A stretch of 64,000 nt of DNA, taken from assembly GCA_034669145.1 (NCBI GenBank), contig JAXDNY010000109.1:1-64000 (forward strand), given 5' to 3'. This document shows, one piece after another, positions 7,936 to 15,452 of the stretch; the stretch's first letter is position 1; each line of letters begins with the position of its first letter. The position numbers were made by a program, and so were the translations under genes. The notes below the pieces were generated by a model that had not been told where the DNA came from, ran no database searches, and saw only the letters and a list, made by a program, of their open reading frames with translations. Source of the DNA: PALSA-894 sp034669145. Lineage in GTDB: Bacteria; Pseudomonadota; Alphaproteobacteria; Rhizobiales; Xanthobacteraceae.

Positions 7936-8079
7936 GTGATCTCTCCTGTGATCGCCCCCAAGCACTAACCGCGGCCGGGTCATTTTGTTTCCTTCGGGGA
8001 CCTTCGCATCTGCGAAGGGCGCATTGGAGCGGCAGGCTTCCCGCGTTATGGTCCGGCACCACGGAGAGGGGCCCCCGCG

Positions 8080-8634
8080 ATGACCTACGGCACGCGCACC
8101 AGCTATCCGCCAACCTCGAAATGGCTGCATTGGCTGATCGCGGCGTGTGTGCTCGTCACGCTGCCGGTGTCGCTCGCAATGGTGCGCGTCGGCGAGGGGC
8201 CGGCGCAGGACCTGCTCTACAATTTCCACAAGTCGCTCGGCGTGCTGATCCTTGTGCTGATGGTGCTGCGCCTGATCAACCGGCTCGTCGCCGGCGCGCC
8301 GGCTCGCGATCCGGCCCTCGAGCCGTGGCAGCGCAAGCTGTCATCCGCCGTGCATGGCCTGCTCTATGTGCTCCTCCTCGCGATGCCGGTCGTCGGCTAT
8401 GTGGCGAATTCCGCCTACGGCGCGCCGACGCCGTTCTTCGGGCTGTTCACGCTGCCGAAGATCGCCGCCGACAACCAGGCGCTCGCGACGCAACTGTTCA
8501 CGGCGCACCGCTGGGCGGGCTTTGTCGTGATCGTGCTCGCCGGGATGCACATCGGCGGCGCGCTGTTTCACTTCGCGATCCGCCGCGACACGGTGCTGCA
8601 ACGCATGCTGCCGCGGGCCCTCGGCGGGGTCTGA
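8080..8634 (+). CDS. Cytochrome b561 family protein
   Basis: A 184-residue inner-membrane di-heme b-type cytochrome with four predicted transmembrane helices. Candidate heme-ligand histidines lie in KWLHW (helix 1), NFHKS (helix 2), AVHGLLY (helix 3) and GMHIGGALFHF (helix 4). This bacterial CybB type moves electrons between the quinone pool and periplasmic acceptors, for instance superoxide. The start is ATG 8080. The 3' half overlaps the antisense 3' extension of the neighbouring histidine kinase gene (8341-8634). No partner enzyme is adjacent. Confidence 0.92.
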   Translation: MTYGTRTSYPPTSKWLHWLIAACVLVTLPVSLAMVRVGEGPAQDLLYNFHKSLGVLILVLMVLRLINRLVAGAPARDPALEPWQRKLSSAVHGLLYVLLLAMPVVGYVANSAYGAPTPFFGLFTLPKIAADNQALATQLFTAHRWAGFVVIVLAGMHIGGALFHFAIRRDTVLQRMLPRALGGV

Positions 8635-9843
8635 CGCGGCACACACCGAATAGGGAAACGTCACGATCGTCAGCGTGCCCTTCGGCACTTCGGGGGAGGT
8701 GAGCCGTCCGCCGAGCTGGCCCGCGAGGCTTTCGACCAGCCGCAGGCCGAACGCGCCCTTGCGCGCCGGTCCCATGCCGCGGCCATTGTCGCGCACGACA
8801 AGCTCCGCTTCGCCGATGGTCTCGTTCACCCGGAACACGACGTTGATCACGCCGCCTTCATCGTCGAACGCGTATTTGACCGAATTGGTGACGAGCTCGT
8901 TCATGATCAGGCCGACCGGCACGGCGCGGTCGAGCGGGATGCCGGCCACGTCCACGTCCACCTCGATGGTGATATGCGGGCGCCGCGGATCGATGTTGGC
9001 GCACAGGGCCTTGAGGTAGTCGTGCATGTCGACGGTGCTGGCGCTGTCCTTGAAGGAGAGCTGATCGTGCGCCAGCCCGATCGCGAGGACGCGATCCATC
9101 ACGCTCGCGATCCGCTCGCGCGCCTCCTCACTGGTCGACTGCCGCCGCTGCAGCGCGAGGAAACTCACGATCACCTGCAAATTATTCTTCATCCGGTGCT
9201 GCAACTCGCGCAGCAGGACCTCGGTTTGCGTGCGGCTGCTCGTGGTGTCGGTCGCGGCCTTCAGCGCGTCGGCTTGCGCGGCGCGGCGCGCCAGCGACAA
9301 CCCGATGATGTTGGCAAATACCGAAAGCGAATGAACCTCGAATTCCTCGAACGTTGTTTTCTCGATCGTGTCCACCTCCAGCACGCCCCAGTGGCTGCCA
9401 TCGATGAAGATTGGGACGTTGAGGACCGAGATGATGCCGTGCTCGCGCAGCACGTCGGCGTAACGGAATTCCGGATCGTTGCGGATGTCCTCGCAAGCGA
9501 CCGGGGAGCCGGTCTGCAGCGAGCGTCCGGGCGAGGAGTGCCGGTCCGCGCCGAAGCTGACATGCCCGACGACGCCCGGCTTCCAGCCGACGCCGGCCTC
9601 GATCAGCAGGTCGCCCTGATCCGGACGATAGCGCAGCACCTTGACGTGGCGGATATGTGTGATGCGGGCGACCTGCGCGGCGGCGTTTTGCAAGAGCCGC
9701 TGCTGGGAGTCGGCTTCGCCGACGATGCGCGTGAAGGTCGCGAGCGCGCGCTGGTAACTCAGGGCTTTGTGCGGATCGACCAAGAAAGCGCACCCATTCA
9801 ACAAACAAACATCCCCCGCCCGGCGCAGTGCGGGTGAGGTCAT
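8341..9843 (-). CDS. GAF-domain sensor histidine kinase (HisKA_2 type) with antisense 3' extension
   Basis: Cytoplasmic sensor kinase, about 500 residues. A GAF domain covers roughly residues 40-190 (LIEAGVGWKPGVVG, GVLEVDT). A HisKA_2 dimerisation domain follows with phospho-acceptor His216 in ELQHRMKNNLQ. The HATPase_c domain has the N box (NELVTNSVKYAF) and G box (DNGRGMG). The normal family end falls at TFPYSV, residue 400. About 100 further residues, rich in Arg/His/Glu, are purely antisense to the b561 gene, which suggests loss of the original stop codon. The start is uncertain: ATG 9843 is used here, with in-frame GTG 9915 and TTG 9804 (better purine site) as options. No response regulator is adjacent. 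Confidence 0.85.
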   Translation of the reverse strand: MTSPALRRAGDVCLLNGCAFLVDPHKALSYQRALATFTRIVGEADSQQRLLQNAAAQVARITHIRHVKVLRYRPDQGDLLIEAGVGWKPGVVGHVSFGADRHSSPGRSLQTGSPVACEDIRNDPEFRYADVLREHGIISVLNVPIFIDGSHWGVLEVDTIEKTTFEEFEVHSLSVFANIIGLSLARRAAQADALKAATDTTSSRTQTEVLLRELQHRMKNNLQVIVSFLALQRRQSTSEEARERIASVMDRVLAIGLAHDQLSFKDSASTVDMHDYLKALCANIDPRRPHITIEVDVDVAGIPLDRAVPVGLIMNELVTNSVKYAFDDEGGVINVVFRVNETIGEAELVVRDNGRGMGPARKGAFGLRLVESLAGQLGGRLTSPEVPKGTLTIVTFPYSVCAASDPAEGPRQHALQHRVAADREVKQRAADVHPGEHDHDKARPAVRREQLRRERLVVGGDLRQREQPEERRRRAVGGIRHIADDRHREEEHIEQAMHGG

Positions 9844-9962
9844 CTGATTTGAGGTGCAACGTGCGAAGCGGAACAGAAGTTCCTTGGTGTTGATTGCGGG
9901 CTGGGCCCCGGCCACCGCCGCTTGACCCGGGCGCGGCGTCGGCGTACTGAACCGCGAGGTTA

Positions 9963-9985
9963 TTTAACCAGATGGTTCAGTTAAA
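9963..9985 (+). promoter_or_regulatory. ArsR-type operator abutting the start codon
   Basis: A nested palindrome: AACCAGATGGTT (9966-9977) and the outer TTTAAC...GTTAAA pair (9963-9968 and 9980-9985). It ends directly at the ATG of the ArsR gene, and no Shine-Dalgarno sequence is present. AACCA-TGGTT boxes are common before autoregulated ArsR repressors that sit beside SRPBCC genes. The symmetry is seen; the autoregulation is inferred. Confidence 0.6.
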
Positions 9986-10354
9986 ATGAGCGACCGCCTC
10001 AGCGCAACCTTCCAGGCCCTCGCCGATCCGACCCGGCGCGCGATCCTCGCGCGGCTTGCGCTCGGCGAGACGTCCGTCACCGAGCTCTCGCAGCCGTTCG
10101 CGATGTCGATGCCGGCGGTGTCGAAGCATCTCAAGGTGCTGGAGCGCGCCGGGCTGATTACGCGCGGCCGCGAGGCGCAATGGCGCCCCTGCCGCATCGA
10201 ACCGGCGGCGCTGAAGAACATCGACGAGTGGCTCGAGCGCTATCGCCAATTCTGGGAAGCGAGCCTCGACCGCCTCGGCGAATACCTCGACGAATTGCAG
10301 GCGAAGGACGCCGCGAAACCCAAGCCGAAACGCAAGCGCAAACCCAAGAAATAG
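9986..10354 (+). CDS. ArsR/SmtB-family transcriptional repressor
   Basis: A 122-residue winged-helix regulator. The DNA-binding core runs from LADPTRRAILARLALGETSVTEL through PFAMSMPAVSKHLKVLERAGLITRGREAQWRPC. No metal-binding Cys box is present, which fits the SdpR-like subgroup that controls SRPBCC/AHSA1 genes. The last 15 residues are almost entirely Lys/Pro/Arg. ATG 9986 follows an operator-like palindrome with no ribosome site, so translation may be leaderless. The genes downstream (VOC, SRPBCC, AHSA1) are the usual partners of this regulator type. Confidence 0.93.
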   Translation: MSDRLSATFQALADPTRRAILARLALGETSVTELSQPFAMSMPAVSKHLKVLERAGLITRGREAQWRPCRIEPAALKNIDEWLERYRQFWEASLDRLGEYLDELQAKDAAKPKPKRKRKPKK

Positions 10355-10406
10355 CCGGCGCGACCGCGACGCACGAGTTCACCTTTCACATCAGGGAGTA
10401 CCAGCC

Positions 10407-10886
10407 GTGATATTGACGCATCAAATTACGCCGTGCCTGTGGTTCGACAACCGCATCGAGGAGGCGGTGAAGTTCTACATCTCGGTGTTCGGTGGAAAAA
10501 TCCACGACACGAGCTATTACGGCGAGGGCGCCCCGCAGCCCAAGGGCACGGCGCTGACCGTCACGTTCAGGCTCAAGGATCAGGAATTCGTCGCGCTCAA
10601 CGGCGGCCCGCATTTCAAGTTCACCGAAGCGATATCGTTCTACGTCCGCTGCGAGACGCAGGCCGAGGTCGACGATTACTGGAACAAGCTCACCGCGGAT
10701 GGCGGGCAGGAGTCGCAGTGCAGCTGGCTCAAGGACAAGTACGGCCTCTCGTGGCAGATCGTGCCGACCGCGCTCCTCACCTGCATCACCGACAAGGATC
10801 CCGCCAAGGCGCAGCGCACCATGGCGGCGATGATGACGATGAAGAAGATCGACAGCGCGGCGATCGAGAAGGCGCACGCCGGTTAG
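10407..10886 (+). CDS. VOC-superfamily protein (PhnB / 3-dmu-9_3-mt family)
   Basis: A 159-residue protein with the glyoxalase/VOC beta-alpha-beta fold. It opens TPCLWFDNRIEEAVKFYISVFGG, carries FVALNGGPHF and FYVRCETQAEVDDYWNKL, and closes YGLSWQIVPTAL. Family members are small cytosolic proteins of mostly unknown chemistry, often in operons with ArsR, SRPBCC or YCII proteins. The start is GTG 10407 with CAGGGAG upstream. It probably reads through from the ArsR gene. Its leader resembles that of the other VOC gene at 15915, with a shared GAGTTCAC-TTTC stretch. Confidence 0.9.
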   Translation: MILTHQITPCLWFDNRIEEAVKFYISVFGGKIHDTSYYGEGAPQPKGTALTVTFRLKDQEFVALNGGPHFKFTEAISFYVRCETQAEVDDYWNKLTADGGQESQCSWLKDKYGLSWQIVPTALLTCITDKDPAKAQRTMAAMMTMKKIDSAAIEKAHAG

Positions 10887-10957
10887 GCGCCCGAACAGGC
10901 CGCGGCTTCAATGGGTTAAAGAAAAAAACGCGGCGGGGAAGATTTTTTCGGATCGCG

Positions 10958-10987
10958 TGTCGATCCGCCGCGGCCCCGTTCGTCGTC
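10958..10987 (+). promoter_or_regulatory. ECF42-type promoter, copy A
   Basis: TGTCGA at 10958-10963, a 17-bp spacer, then CGTCGTC at 10981-10987. It lies 25 bp before the SRPBCC start at 11013. The spacer (CCGCCGCGGCCCC) and the bases after the -10 (TCAGTGAG) also match copy B. Copies at 15132 and 16809 have identical -35 and -10 elements and the same spacing. The adjacent sigma factor at 17337 is the obvious reader. Confidence 0.78.
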
Positions 10988-11012
10988 TCAGTGAGGGTAA
11001 CGGAGAAGCGTC

Positions 11013-11549
11013 ATGCTCAAGATTGCCGGAATCGTTGTCGTCGTGCTCATCGTCGCGGCCGTGGCGGTCGTCGCCTATGCGTCGACCCGGCCGGATTCCT
11101 TTCGCGTGCAGCGCTCGGCCAGCATCAAGGCGCCGCCGGAGGTGATTTTTCCGCTGGTCAACGATTACCGCAACTGGCCGCAGTGGTCGCCTTACGAGAA
11201 CCGCGATCCCGAGATGAAGCGCACCTACAGCGGCGCCACGGCCGGCAACGGCGCGAAATACGCCTGGGAGGGCAATAGGAACGTCGGCTCCGGCGAAATG
11301 GAGATCATCGACACCGCGCCGCCGCGCAAGGTTCTGATCAAGCTCGATTTCATGAGGCCGTTCGAGGCCCACAACGTCGCCGAGTTCACGCTCGAGCCGC
11401 AGGGCGACACCACCAACGTCACGTGGGCAATGCATGGGCCGGTGCCGCTGTTCGGCAAGGTCATGCACATGGTGATGGATATCGACAAGATGGTCGGCAC
11501 CGATTTCGCCGCCGGCCTCGCCAACATGAAAACCGCCGCCGAGAAGTAG
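11013..11549 (+). CDS. Membrane-anchored SRPBCC (polyketide cyclase-like) protein
   Basis: A 178-residue protein with one N-terminal transmembrane helix (residues 3-23, very Val/Ile/Ala-rich). A START/SRPBCC fold follows (RSASIKAPPEVIFPLVNDYRNWPQWSPYE, then VTWAMHGPVPLFGKVMHM). SRPBCC proteins bind hydrophobic ligands in a deep cavity; the ligand here is unknown. The start is ATG 11013, behind ECF42-type promoter A. The next gene starts 40 bp on, so this gene probably heads an operon running to 13763. Confidence 0.9.
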   Translation: MLKIAGIVVVVLIVAAVAVVAYASTRPDSFRVQRSASIKAPPEVIFPLVNDYRNWPQWSPYENRDPEMKRTYSGATAGNGAKYAWEGNRNVGSGEMEIIDTAPPRKVLIKLDFMRPFEAHNVAEFTLEPQGDTTNVTWAMHGPVPLFGKVMHMVMDIDKMVGTDFAAGLANMKTAAEK

Positions 11550-11589
11550 GGTGGCGGAGGTAAGCGGAAGGAAGGAAGGAAGGAAGCCC

Positions 11590-12510
11590 ATGACAGCTCT
11601 AGCCAGAGCCGCCGCCAAGCCGGTGGTGCAGCGCGAGATCGTCATCACGCGCACATTCGATGCGCCGCGCGCGCTCGTGTTCGGCATGTTCACCGACGGC
11701 AAACATCTCGCCGCATGGTGGGGTCCGCACGGCTGGACCAATCCGAAGGCCGAGGCCGATCCGCGCCCCGGCGGCAAGATCCTGATCGACATGCAGGCGC
11801 CGGACGGCACCGTGCACCCGATGGGCGCCGTATTCGACGAGATCGTGCCGCACGAGCGCATCGTGTTCACGACCTTCGTCGACATGCCAAACGGCACGCG
11901 CGCGATCGAGTGCTGCAACACGGTCACGTTCGAGGACGTGGGCCGCAGGACCAAGGTGACGCTGCACGCGGCGGCGCAAGGCTTCACGGATTTCTCCGCG
12001 AACATGCTGGCCGGCATGGAGGCGGGCTGGTCGCAGAGCCTCGACAAGCTCGTGGCGCATACGGCGCGCGAGACCGGCGCCCGCGATGCCGGCGATCAGG
12101 CGGCGATCCGCGGCATTTTCGGGGACCGCACCAATGCGCTGTTCGGCAAATCTGTCGATCTCGCCGTGAAGCATCTCGCCGACGACCTGGTGTCCTACGA
12201 TCTGGATCCGCCGCTGCAGCATGTCGGTCCGAGTCGCGACGCGCTGCAGGCCTGGTTCGATACCTGGGACGGGCCAATTGCCTGGGCGATGGATGACACC
12301 GTTGTCGAGGTGGACGGCGATCTCGCGGTGGCGCGCGGGCTCGGCCACATGATCGGGACCAAGACGGACGGCGCGAAGGCTGACGTCTGGGTGCGCGTCA
12401 CCGTCGTGCTGCGCCGCATCGGTGGGGCGTGGAAGATCACGCACCAGCACACTTCGGTGCCGTTCCGCATGGACGGCAGTTTCAAGGCCGCGGTCGATCT
12501 GAAGCCTTAA
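11590..12510 (+). CDS. AHSA1-type SRPBCC protein fused to a SnoaL/DUF4440-like domain
   Basis: A 306-residue two-domain protein. Residues ~15-155 form an AHSA1/Hsp90-activator-like SRPBCC domain (VITRTFDAPRALVFGMFTDGKHLAAWWGPHGW, GGKILIDMQAPDGTVHPM, MLAGMEAGWSQSLDKL). Residues ~170-300 form a SnoaL/SgcJ-like cone domain (VKHLADDLVSYDLDPPLQHVG, VRVTVVLRRIGGAWKITHQHTSVPF). ATG 11590 is chosen because four GGAA repeats directly before it form the ribosome site; an ATG-less extension to 11551 is unlikely. Its first domain is a close paralog of the next gene, so a tandem duplication plus domain fusion is likely. The ligand is unknown. Confidence 0.9.
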   Translation: MTALARAAAKPVVQREIVITRTFDAPRALVFGMFTDGKHLAAWWGPHGWTNPKAEADPRPGGKILIDMQAPDGTVHPMGAVFDEIVPHERIVFTTFVDMPNGTRAIECCNTVTFEDVGRRTKVTLHAAAQGFTDFSANMLAGMEAGWSQSLDKLVAHTARETGARDAGDQAAIRGIFGDRTNALFGKSVDLAVKHLADDLVSYDLDPPLQHVGPSRDALQAWFDTWDGPIAWAMDDTVVEVDGDLAVARGLGHMIGTKTDGAKADVWVRVTVVLRRIGGAWKITHQHTSVPFRMDGSFKAAVDLKP

Positions 12511-12528
12511 GACGAAAGGAAGCTCCCC

Positions 12529-13014
12529 ATGAGCGCTACCGCCAGAGCCGCCGCCAAGCCGATCGCCGAGAGCGAAGTCGTCCTCACGCGCACATTCGAT
12601 GCACCGCGGGCGCTCGTGTTCAAGACGTGGATCGAGCCGCGCCACCTGGCGCAATGGTGGGGACCGCGCAAGTTCACCAACCCGGTGTGCGAACTCGACG
12701 TCCGGGTCGGCGGCAAGATCCTGATTCACATGCGCGCGCCTGACGGCACCGTTTATCCGATGACCGGCACGTTCCGTGAAATCGTCGCGCCCGAGCGACT
12801 GGTGTTCACGGCGGTCGCGGAGGACCACGACGGGCATGCGCTGCTCGAAGGGCTGGTCACCGTGACGTTCGAGGACCTCGGCGGCAAAACGAGGCTTACC
12901 GTGCGCGAGAAGGCCGTCGCGCTTGTGGCGGCCGGGGCGCCGATGCTCGCCGGCATGGAAACGGGCTGGGCGCAGAGCCTCGATCGGCTCGAAACGGCCG
13001 TGGCGAAAGTCTGA
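12529..13014 (+). CDS. AHSA1-type SRPBCC protein
   Basis: A 161-residue single-domain paralog of the N-terminal half of the preceding gene. The opening ARAAAKPIAESEVVLTRTF and the blocks HLAQWWGP, GGKILIHMRAPDGTVYPM and MLAGMETGWAQSLDRL are shared nearly word for word. The start is ATG 12529 with GAAAGGAAG upstream. It follows the previous stop by 18 bp and is translated in the same operon. The family binds small hydrophobic molecules or chaperone clients; the ligand is not predictable. Confidence 0.92.
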   Translation: MSATARAAAKPIAESEVVLTRTFDAPRALVFKTWIEPRHLAQWWGPRKFTNPVCELDVRVGGKILIHMRAPDGTVYPMTGTFREIVAPERLVFTAVAEDHDGHALLEGLVTVTFEDLGGKTRLTVREKAVALVAAGAPMLAGMETGWAQSLDRLETAVAKV

Positions 13015-13031
13015 GCCGCAGGAGAACCGAC

Positions 13032-13763
13032 ATGCAACCGCCCAAAATCGTCCCGTACGAAGACTGGCTCACCGCGCGCAAGGCGCACCTGAAGAACGAG
13101 AAGGCGCTCACCCGCATGCGCGATCTCGTCAGCGCCGAGCGGCGCACGCTGCCGTGGGTCAAGGTCGAGAAGCGCTATGTGTTCGACACCCCGCAGGGCA
13201 AGAAAACGCTCGCCGATCTGTTCGGCGCCAACAGCCAACTCATCGTGCATCATTTCATGTGGCGGCACGACCTCGATTCGGGCTGTCCGAGCTGCTCGCT
13301 CGAAGCCGACCATGCCGAAGGCGCGCTAGTGCACCTGCAACATCACGACGTGAGCTATGTGCGCGTCTCGCGCGCGCCGCTTGCCAAACTCACCGCCTAC
13401 AAGGAGCGGCTCGGCTGGCACGCCGAGTGGGTCTCGTCGTGGGGCGGCGACTTCAACTATGACTTCCACGTCTCATTCACGAAGGATCAACTCGCGGGCA
13501 GCGTCTATTACAATTACGCGGAAATTCCGGGCGCGGATGCGTTCGACGAGCTTCCGGGCCTGAGCGTGTTCGCCAAGGACGACGCCGGCAATGTCTTTCA
13601 CACCTATTCGAGCTATGCGCGCGGCAACGAAGAGGTGATCGGCGTTTTCATGTATCTCGACATCACGCCGAAAGGCCGCAACGAAAAAGAGATCATGGAT
13701 TGGGTAAGGCGCAACGACGAATACGATGAGCCGGGGCAGTCGTACGCGGCGAAGAGTGCGTGA
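13032..13763 (+). CDS. DUF899 thioredoxin-like protein
   Basis: A 243-residue protein of the DUF899 (AhpC/thioredoxin-fold) family. It opens PPKIVPYEDWLTARKAHLKNEKALTRMRD. The central hallmark is HHFMWRHDLDSGCPSCSLEADH, whose CPSC pair at the end of a beta-strand resembles a redox motif. The C-terminal part (DVFHTYSSYARG-like, here NVFHTYSSYARGNEEVIGVFMYLDITPKGRNE) is also typical. The role is unknown, with stress-related redox activity suspected. The start is ATG 13032 with CAGGAGA. It is the last gene of the SRPBCC operon, and a palindromic repeat follows. Confidence 0.92.
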   Translation: MQPPKIVPYEDWLTARKAHLKNEKALTRMRDLVSAERRTLPWVKVEKRYVFDTPQGKKTLADLFGANSQLIVHHFMWRHDLDSGCPSCSLEADHAEGALVHLQHHDVSYVRVSRAPLAKLTAYKERLGWHAEWVSSWGGDFNYDFHVSFTKDQLAGSVYYNYAEIPGADAFDELPGLSVFAKDDAGNVFHTYSSYARGNEEVIGVFMYLDITPKGRNEKEIMDWVRRNDEYDEPGQSYAAKSA

Positions 13764-13768
13764 TCCTG

Positions 13769-13842
13769 TAGGGCGGGCAAAGGCGCGCTTGCGCCGTGCC
13801 CGCCGCCAAATGCCGGGCACGCTTCGCTTTGCCCGCCCTACG
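13769..13842. repeat. Dispersed palindromic repeat, copy 2 (GTAGGGCGGGCAAA family)
   Basis: A 74-bp element with inverted ends GTAGGGCGGGCAAAG / CTTTGCCCGCCCTAC and an inner CGTGCCCG/CGGGCAC pair. It is closely related to the copies at 7426 and 16710. It lies exactly between the DUF899 stop and the next ribosome site, so it may act as a transcription end or an mRNA stability element. Confidence 0.85.
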
Positions 13843-13870
13843 ACTACGAGGCAATCAAAGGAGACTTCCG

Positions 13871-14230
13871 ATGCCCTACGTCGATGGATTTGTCGTGCCG
13901 CTGCCGAAGAAGAATCTCGCCGCCTACCGCGCAATGTCGAAGAAGGCCGGCAAGGTTTGGCGCGAACACGGCGCGCTCGATTACAAGGAATGCATCGCCG
14001 ACGACGTGAAAATGGGGAAGTTGACCTCGTTTCCGCGCAGCGTGAAGCAGAAGAAGAACGAGACGGTGGTGTTCTCCTATATCGTCTACAAGTCGCGCGC
14101 CGACCGCGACAAATGCCTTGCCAAGGTGATGAAGGACCCGCGCCTCGCCAAGATGATGGATCCGAAAAAGATGCCGTTCGACGGCAAGCGGATGATCTAC
14201 GGCGGGTTCAAGGTGTTTGTGGAGGCATGA
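13871..14230 (+). CDS. DUF1428 family protein
   Basis: A 119-residue protein. It opens MPYVDGFVVPLPKKNLAAYRAMSKKAGKVWREHGALDYKEC and carries FPRSVKQKKNETVVFSYIVYKSRADRD, the standard DUF1428 pattern with a ferredoxin-like (dimeric alpha-beta barrel) fold. The function is unknown. ATG 13871 is chosen for AAAGGAG directly upstream; longer frames begin inside the repeat element. The downstream GST gene starts 7 bp after its stop, so the two are co-translated. Confidence 0.9.
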   Translation: MPYVDGFVVPLPKKNLAAYRAMSKKAGKVWREHGALDYKECIADDVKMGKLTSFPRSVKQKKNETVVFSYIVYKSRADRDKCLAKVMKDPRLAKMMDPKKMPFDGKRMIYGGFKVFVEA

Positions 14231-14237
14231 GGGCGCC

Positions 14238-14888
14238 ATGTCGCTGACACTGCACTTCCATCCGCTCTCCTCGTTCTGCCACAAGGTGCTGATCGCGCTC
14301 TACGAGAACGACACGCCGTTCAGGCCAAACATCGTCAACCTGCAGGACGAGAGCGAGCGTGCCGCGCTGCGCAAGCTGTGGCCGATCGGAAAATTCCCCG
14401 TGCTGCGCGACGACGGGCGCGACCGCACCATCCCTGAGTCGAGCATCATCATCGAATACCTCGACCAGTGCTATCCCGGGAAAACCAGGTTCATTCCCGC
14501 GGATGCCGACCTCGCGCGGCAGATGCGTCTGCGCGATCGCTATTTCGATCTGCATATCCACATGCAGATGCAGAAGATCGTCGGTGACCGGTTGCGCCCG
14601 GCCGACAGGAAGGATCCGCATGGCGTGGCGGAGGCGCGCGCGCTGATGGCTACCGCGCTCGGCACGCTGGAGGGGCAAATGGCCTCTCGCATCTGGGCGA
14701 TGGGCGATGCATTCACCATGGCCGACTGCGCTGCCGCGCCGGCCCTGTTCTACGCTGATAAGGTCGCGCCGCTGTTGCCGGCATTTCCGAATGTCGCAGC
14801 CTATCTCGACCGCCTGAAGCAGCGGCCGTCCTACGCGCGCGCGCTGAAGGAGGCGGAGCCGTATTTCAAATTTTTTCCGAAAGAGTAG
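14238..14888 (+). CDS. Glutathione S-transferase family protein
   Basis: A 216-residue cytosolic GST. The thioredoxin-like N-domain opens LTLHFHPLSSFCHKVLIALYEND; Ser10/Ser11 and Cys13 lie at the usual glutathione-activating position. IGKFPVLRDDG carries the cis-Pro, and IPESSIIIEYLDQ is the Glu-Ser glutathione-binding pair. The all-helical C-domain contains the folding motif FTMADCAAAPALFYAD. The start is ATG 14238. It is paired with the DUF1428 gene. The substrate is unknown; detoxification of electrophiles fits the surrounding stress genes. Confidence 0.93.
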   Translation: MSLTLHFHPLSSFCHKVLIALYENDTPFRPNIVNLQDESERAALRKLWPIGKFPVLRDDGRDRTIPESSIIIEYLDQCYPGKTRFIPADADLARQMRLRDRYFDLHIHMQMQKIVGDRLRPADRKDPHGVAEARALMATALGTLEGQMASRIWAMGDAFTMADCAAAPALFYADKVAPLLPAFPNVAAYLDRLKQRPSYARALKEAEPYFKFFPKE

Positions 14889-14914
14889 GCGGAGGATACG
14901 CAACACACTCCGGC

Positions 14915-15063
14915 CTCATCCTGAGGAGCCGAGCACAGCGAGGCGTCTCGAAGGATGGTCACGAACTTCGGCCGTACCTTTGGGCCATCCTTCGAGACGC
15001 GGCCGGAGCCTGTCATCGGGCCGCGCTTCGCGCGGACCCGTTGGGCCGTTCCTCAGGATGAGG
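14915..15063. repeat. Large nested inverted repeat (CCTCATCCTGAGGA family)
   Basis: A 149-bp non-coding element. The outer 14-bp arms are exact complements (14915-14928 and 15050-15063), and so are the inner 16-bp arms (14943-14958 and 14985-15000). The sequence type, with arms TCATCCTGAGGA and GTCTCGAAGGATGG, belongs to a palindromic repeat seen very often between genes of Bradyrhizobium-like genomes. It separates the GST gene from the next ECF42-type promoter. Confidence 0.88.
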
Positions 15064-15131
15064 ATTCGCTTATCCATAATAACTCAGCATTTTCAAATAC
15101 ATATGATGCTTATAAAAATCTCCCTTCGGCC

Positions 15132-15161
15132 TGTCGATTCCGCCGCGGCCCATTCGTCGTC
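15132..15161 (+). promoter_or_regulatory. ECF42-type promoter, copy B
   Basis: TGTCGA at 15132-15137, 17 bp, CGTCGTC at 15155-15161. It is nearly identical to copy A across the whole spacer. It lies 16 bp before the ATG of a small secreted protein, and the first YCII gene follows 38 bp after that. It therefore probably drives the 15178-16708 operon. Confidence 0.78.
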
Positions 15162-15177
15162 TCATTGAGAAGGCACG

Positions 15178-15414
15178 ATGCCAAGGGTGAGCGCCATGAT
15201 CGAATTCAAGCCGCGTTACTTTCTGCTCCCGGCGATCGCCGTTGCGGTACTCGCCATGTTTCACCCGGCCGCAAGCGGCCGCGCTGCCCCGCAGGACGCC
15301 TGTGCAGTGCAGACCCGCGACCCCGGTATCCGAGCAAGTTTCGCGCGCTTTGCCGACGGGCAGTCGCAGACCGCCGCGAAGGTCTGCGCGCTCGCCAGCA
15401 ACACAATCCGCTAA
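15178..15414 (+). CDS. Small secreted protein of unknown function
   Basis: A 78-residue product. A hydrophobic segment (FLLPAIAVAVLAMF) and a signal-peptidase-like AASGRAAPQ region predict export. The mature part is about 40 residues with two Cys (DACAVQ and KVCAL) that could form a disulfide. I do not recognise it. Support comes from its place 16 bp behind an ECF42-type promoter, a GAGAAGG site before ATG 15178, and the YCII gene that follows. An inner ATG at 15196 is also possible. Confidence 0.55.
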   Translation: MPRVSAMIEFKPRYFLLPAIAVAVLAMFHPAASGRAAPQDACAVQTRDPGIRASFARFADGQSQTAAKVCALASNTIR

Positions 15415-15452
15415 ATCCGTTTCAACCCGATCCGAACATAAGGAACAGCCCG

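Noticed and set aside
11551..11589. 13-codon N-terminal extension of the AHSA1-SnoaL gene
   Set aside because: It translates the GGAA-repeat ribosome site itself. ATG 11590 has ideal spacing and matches the paralog start.
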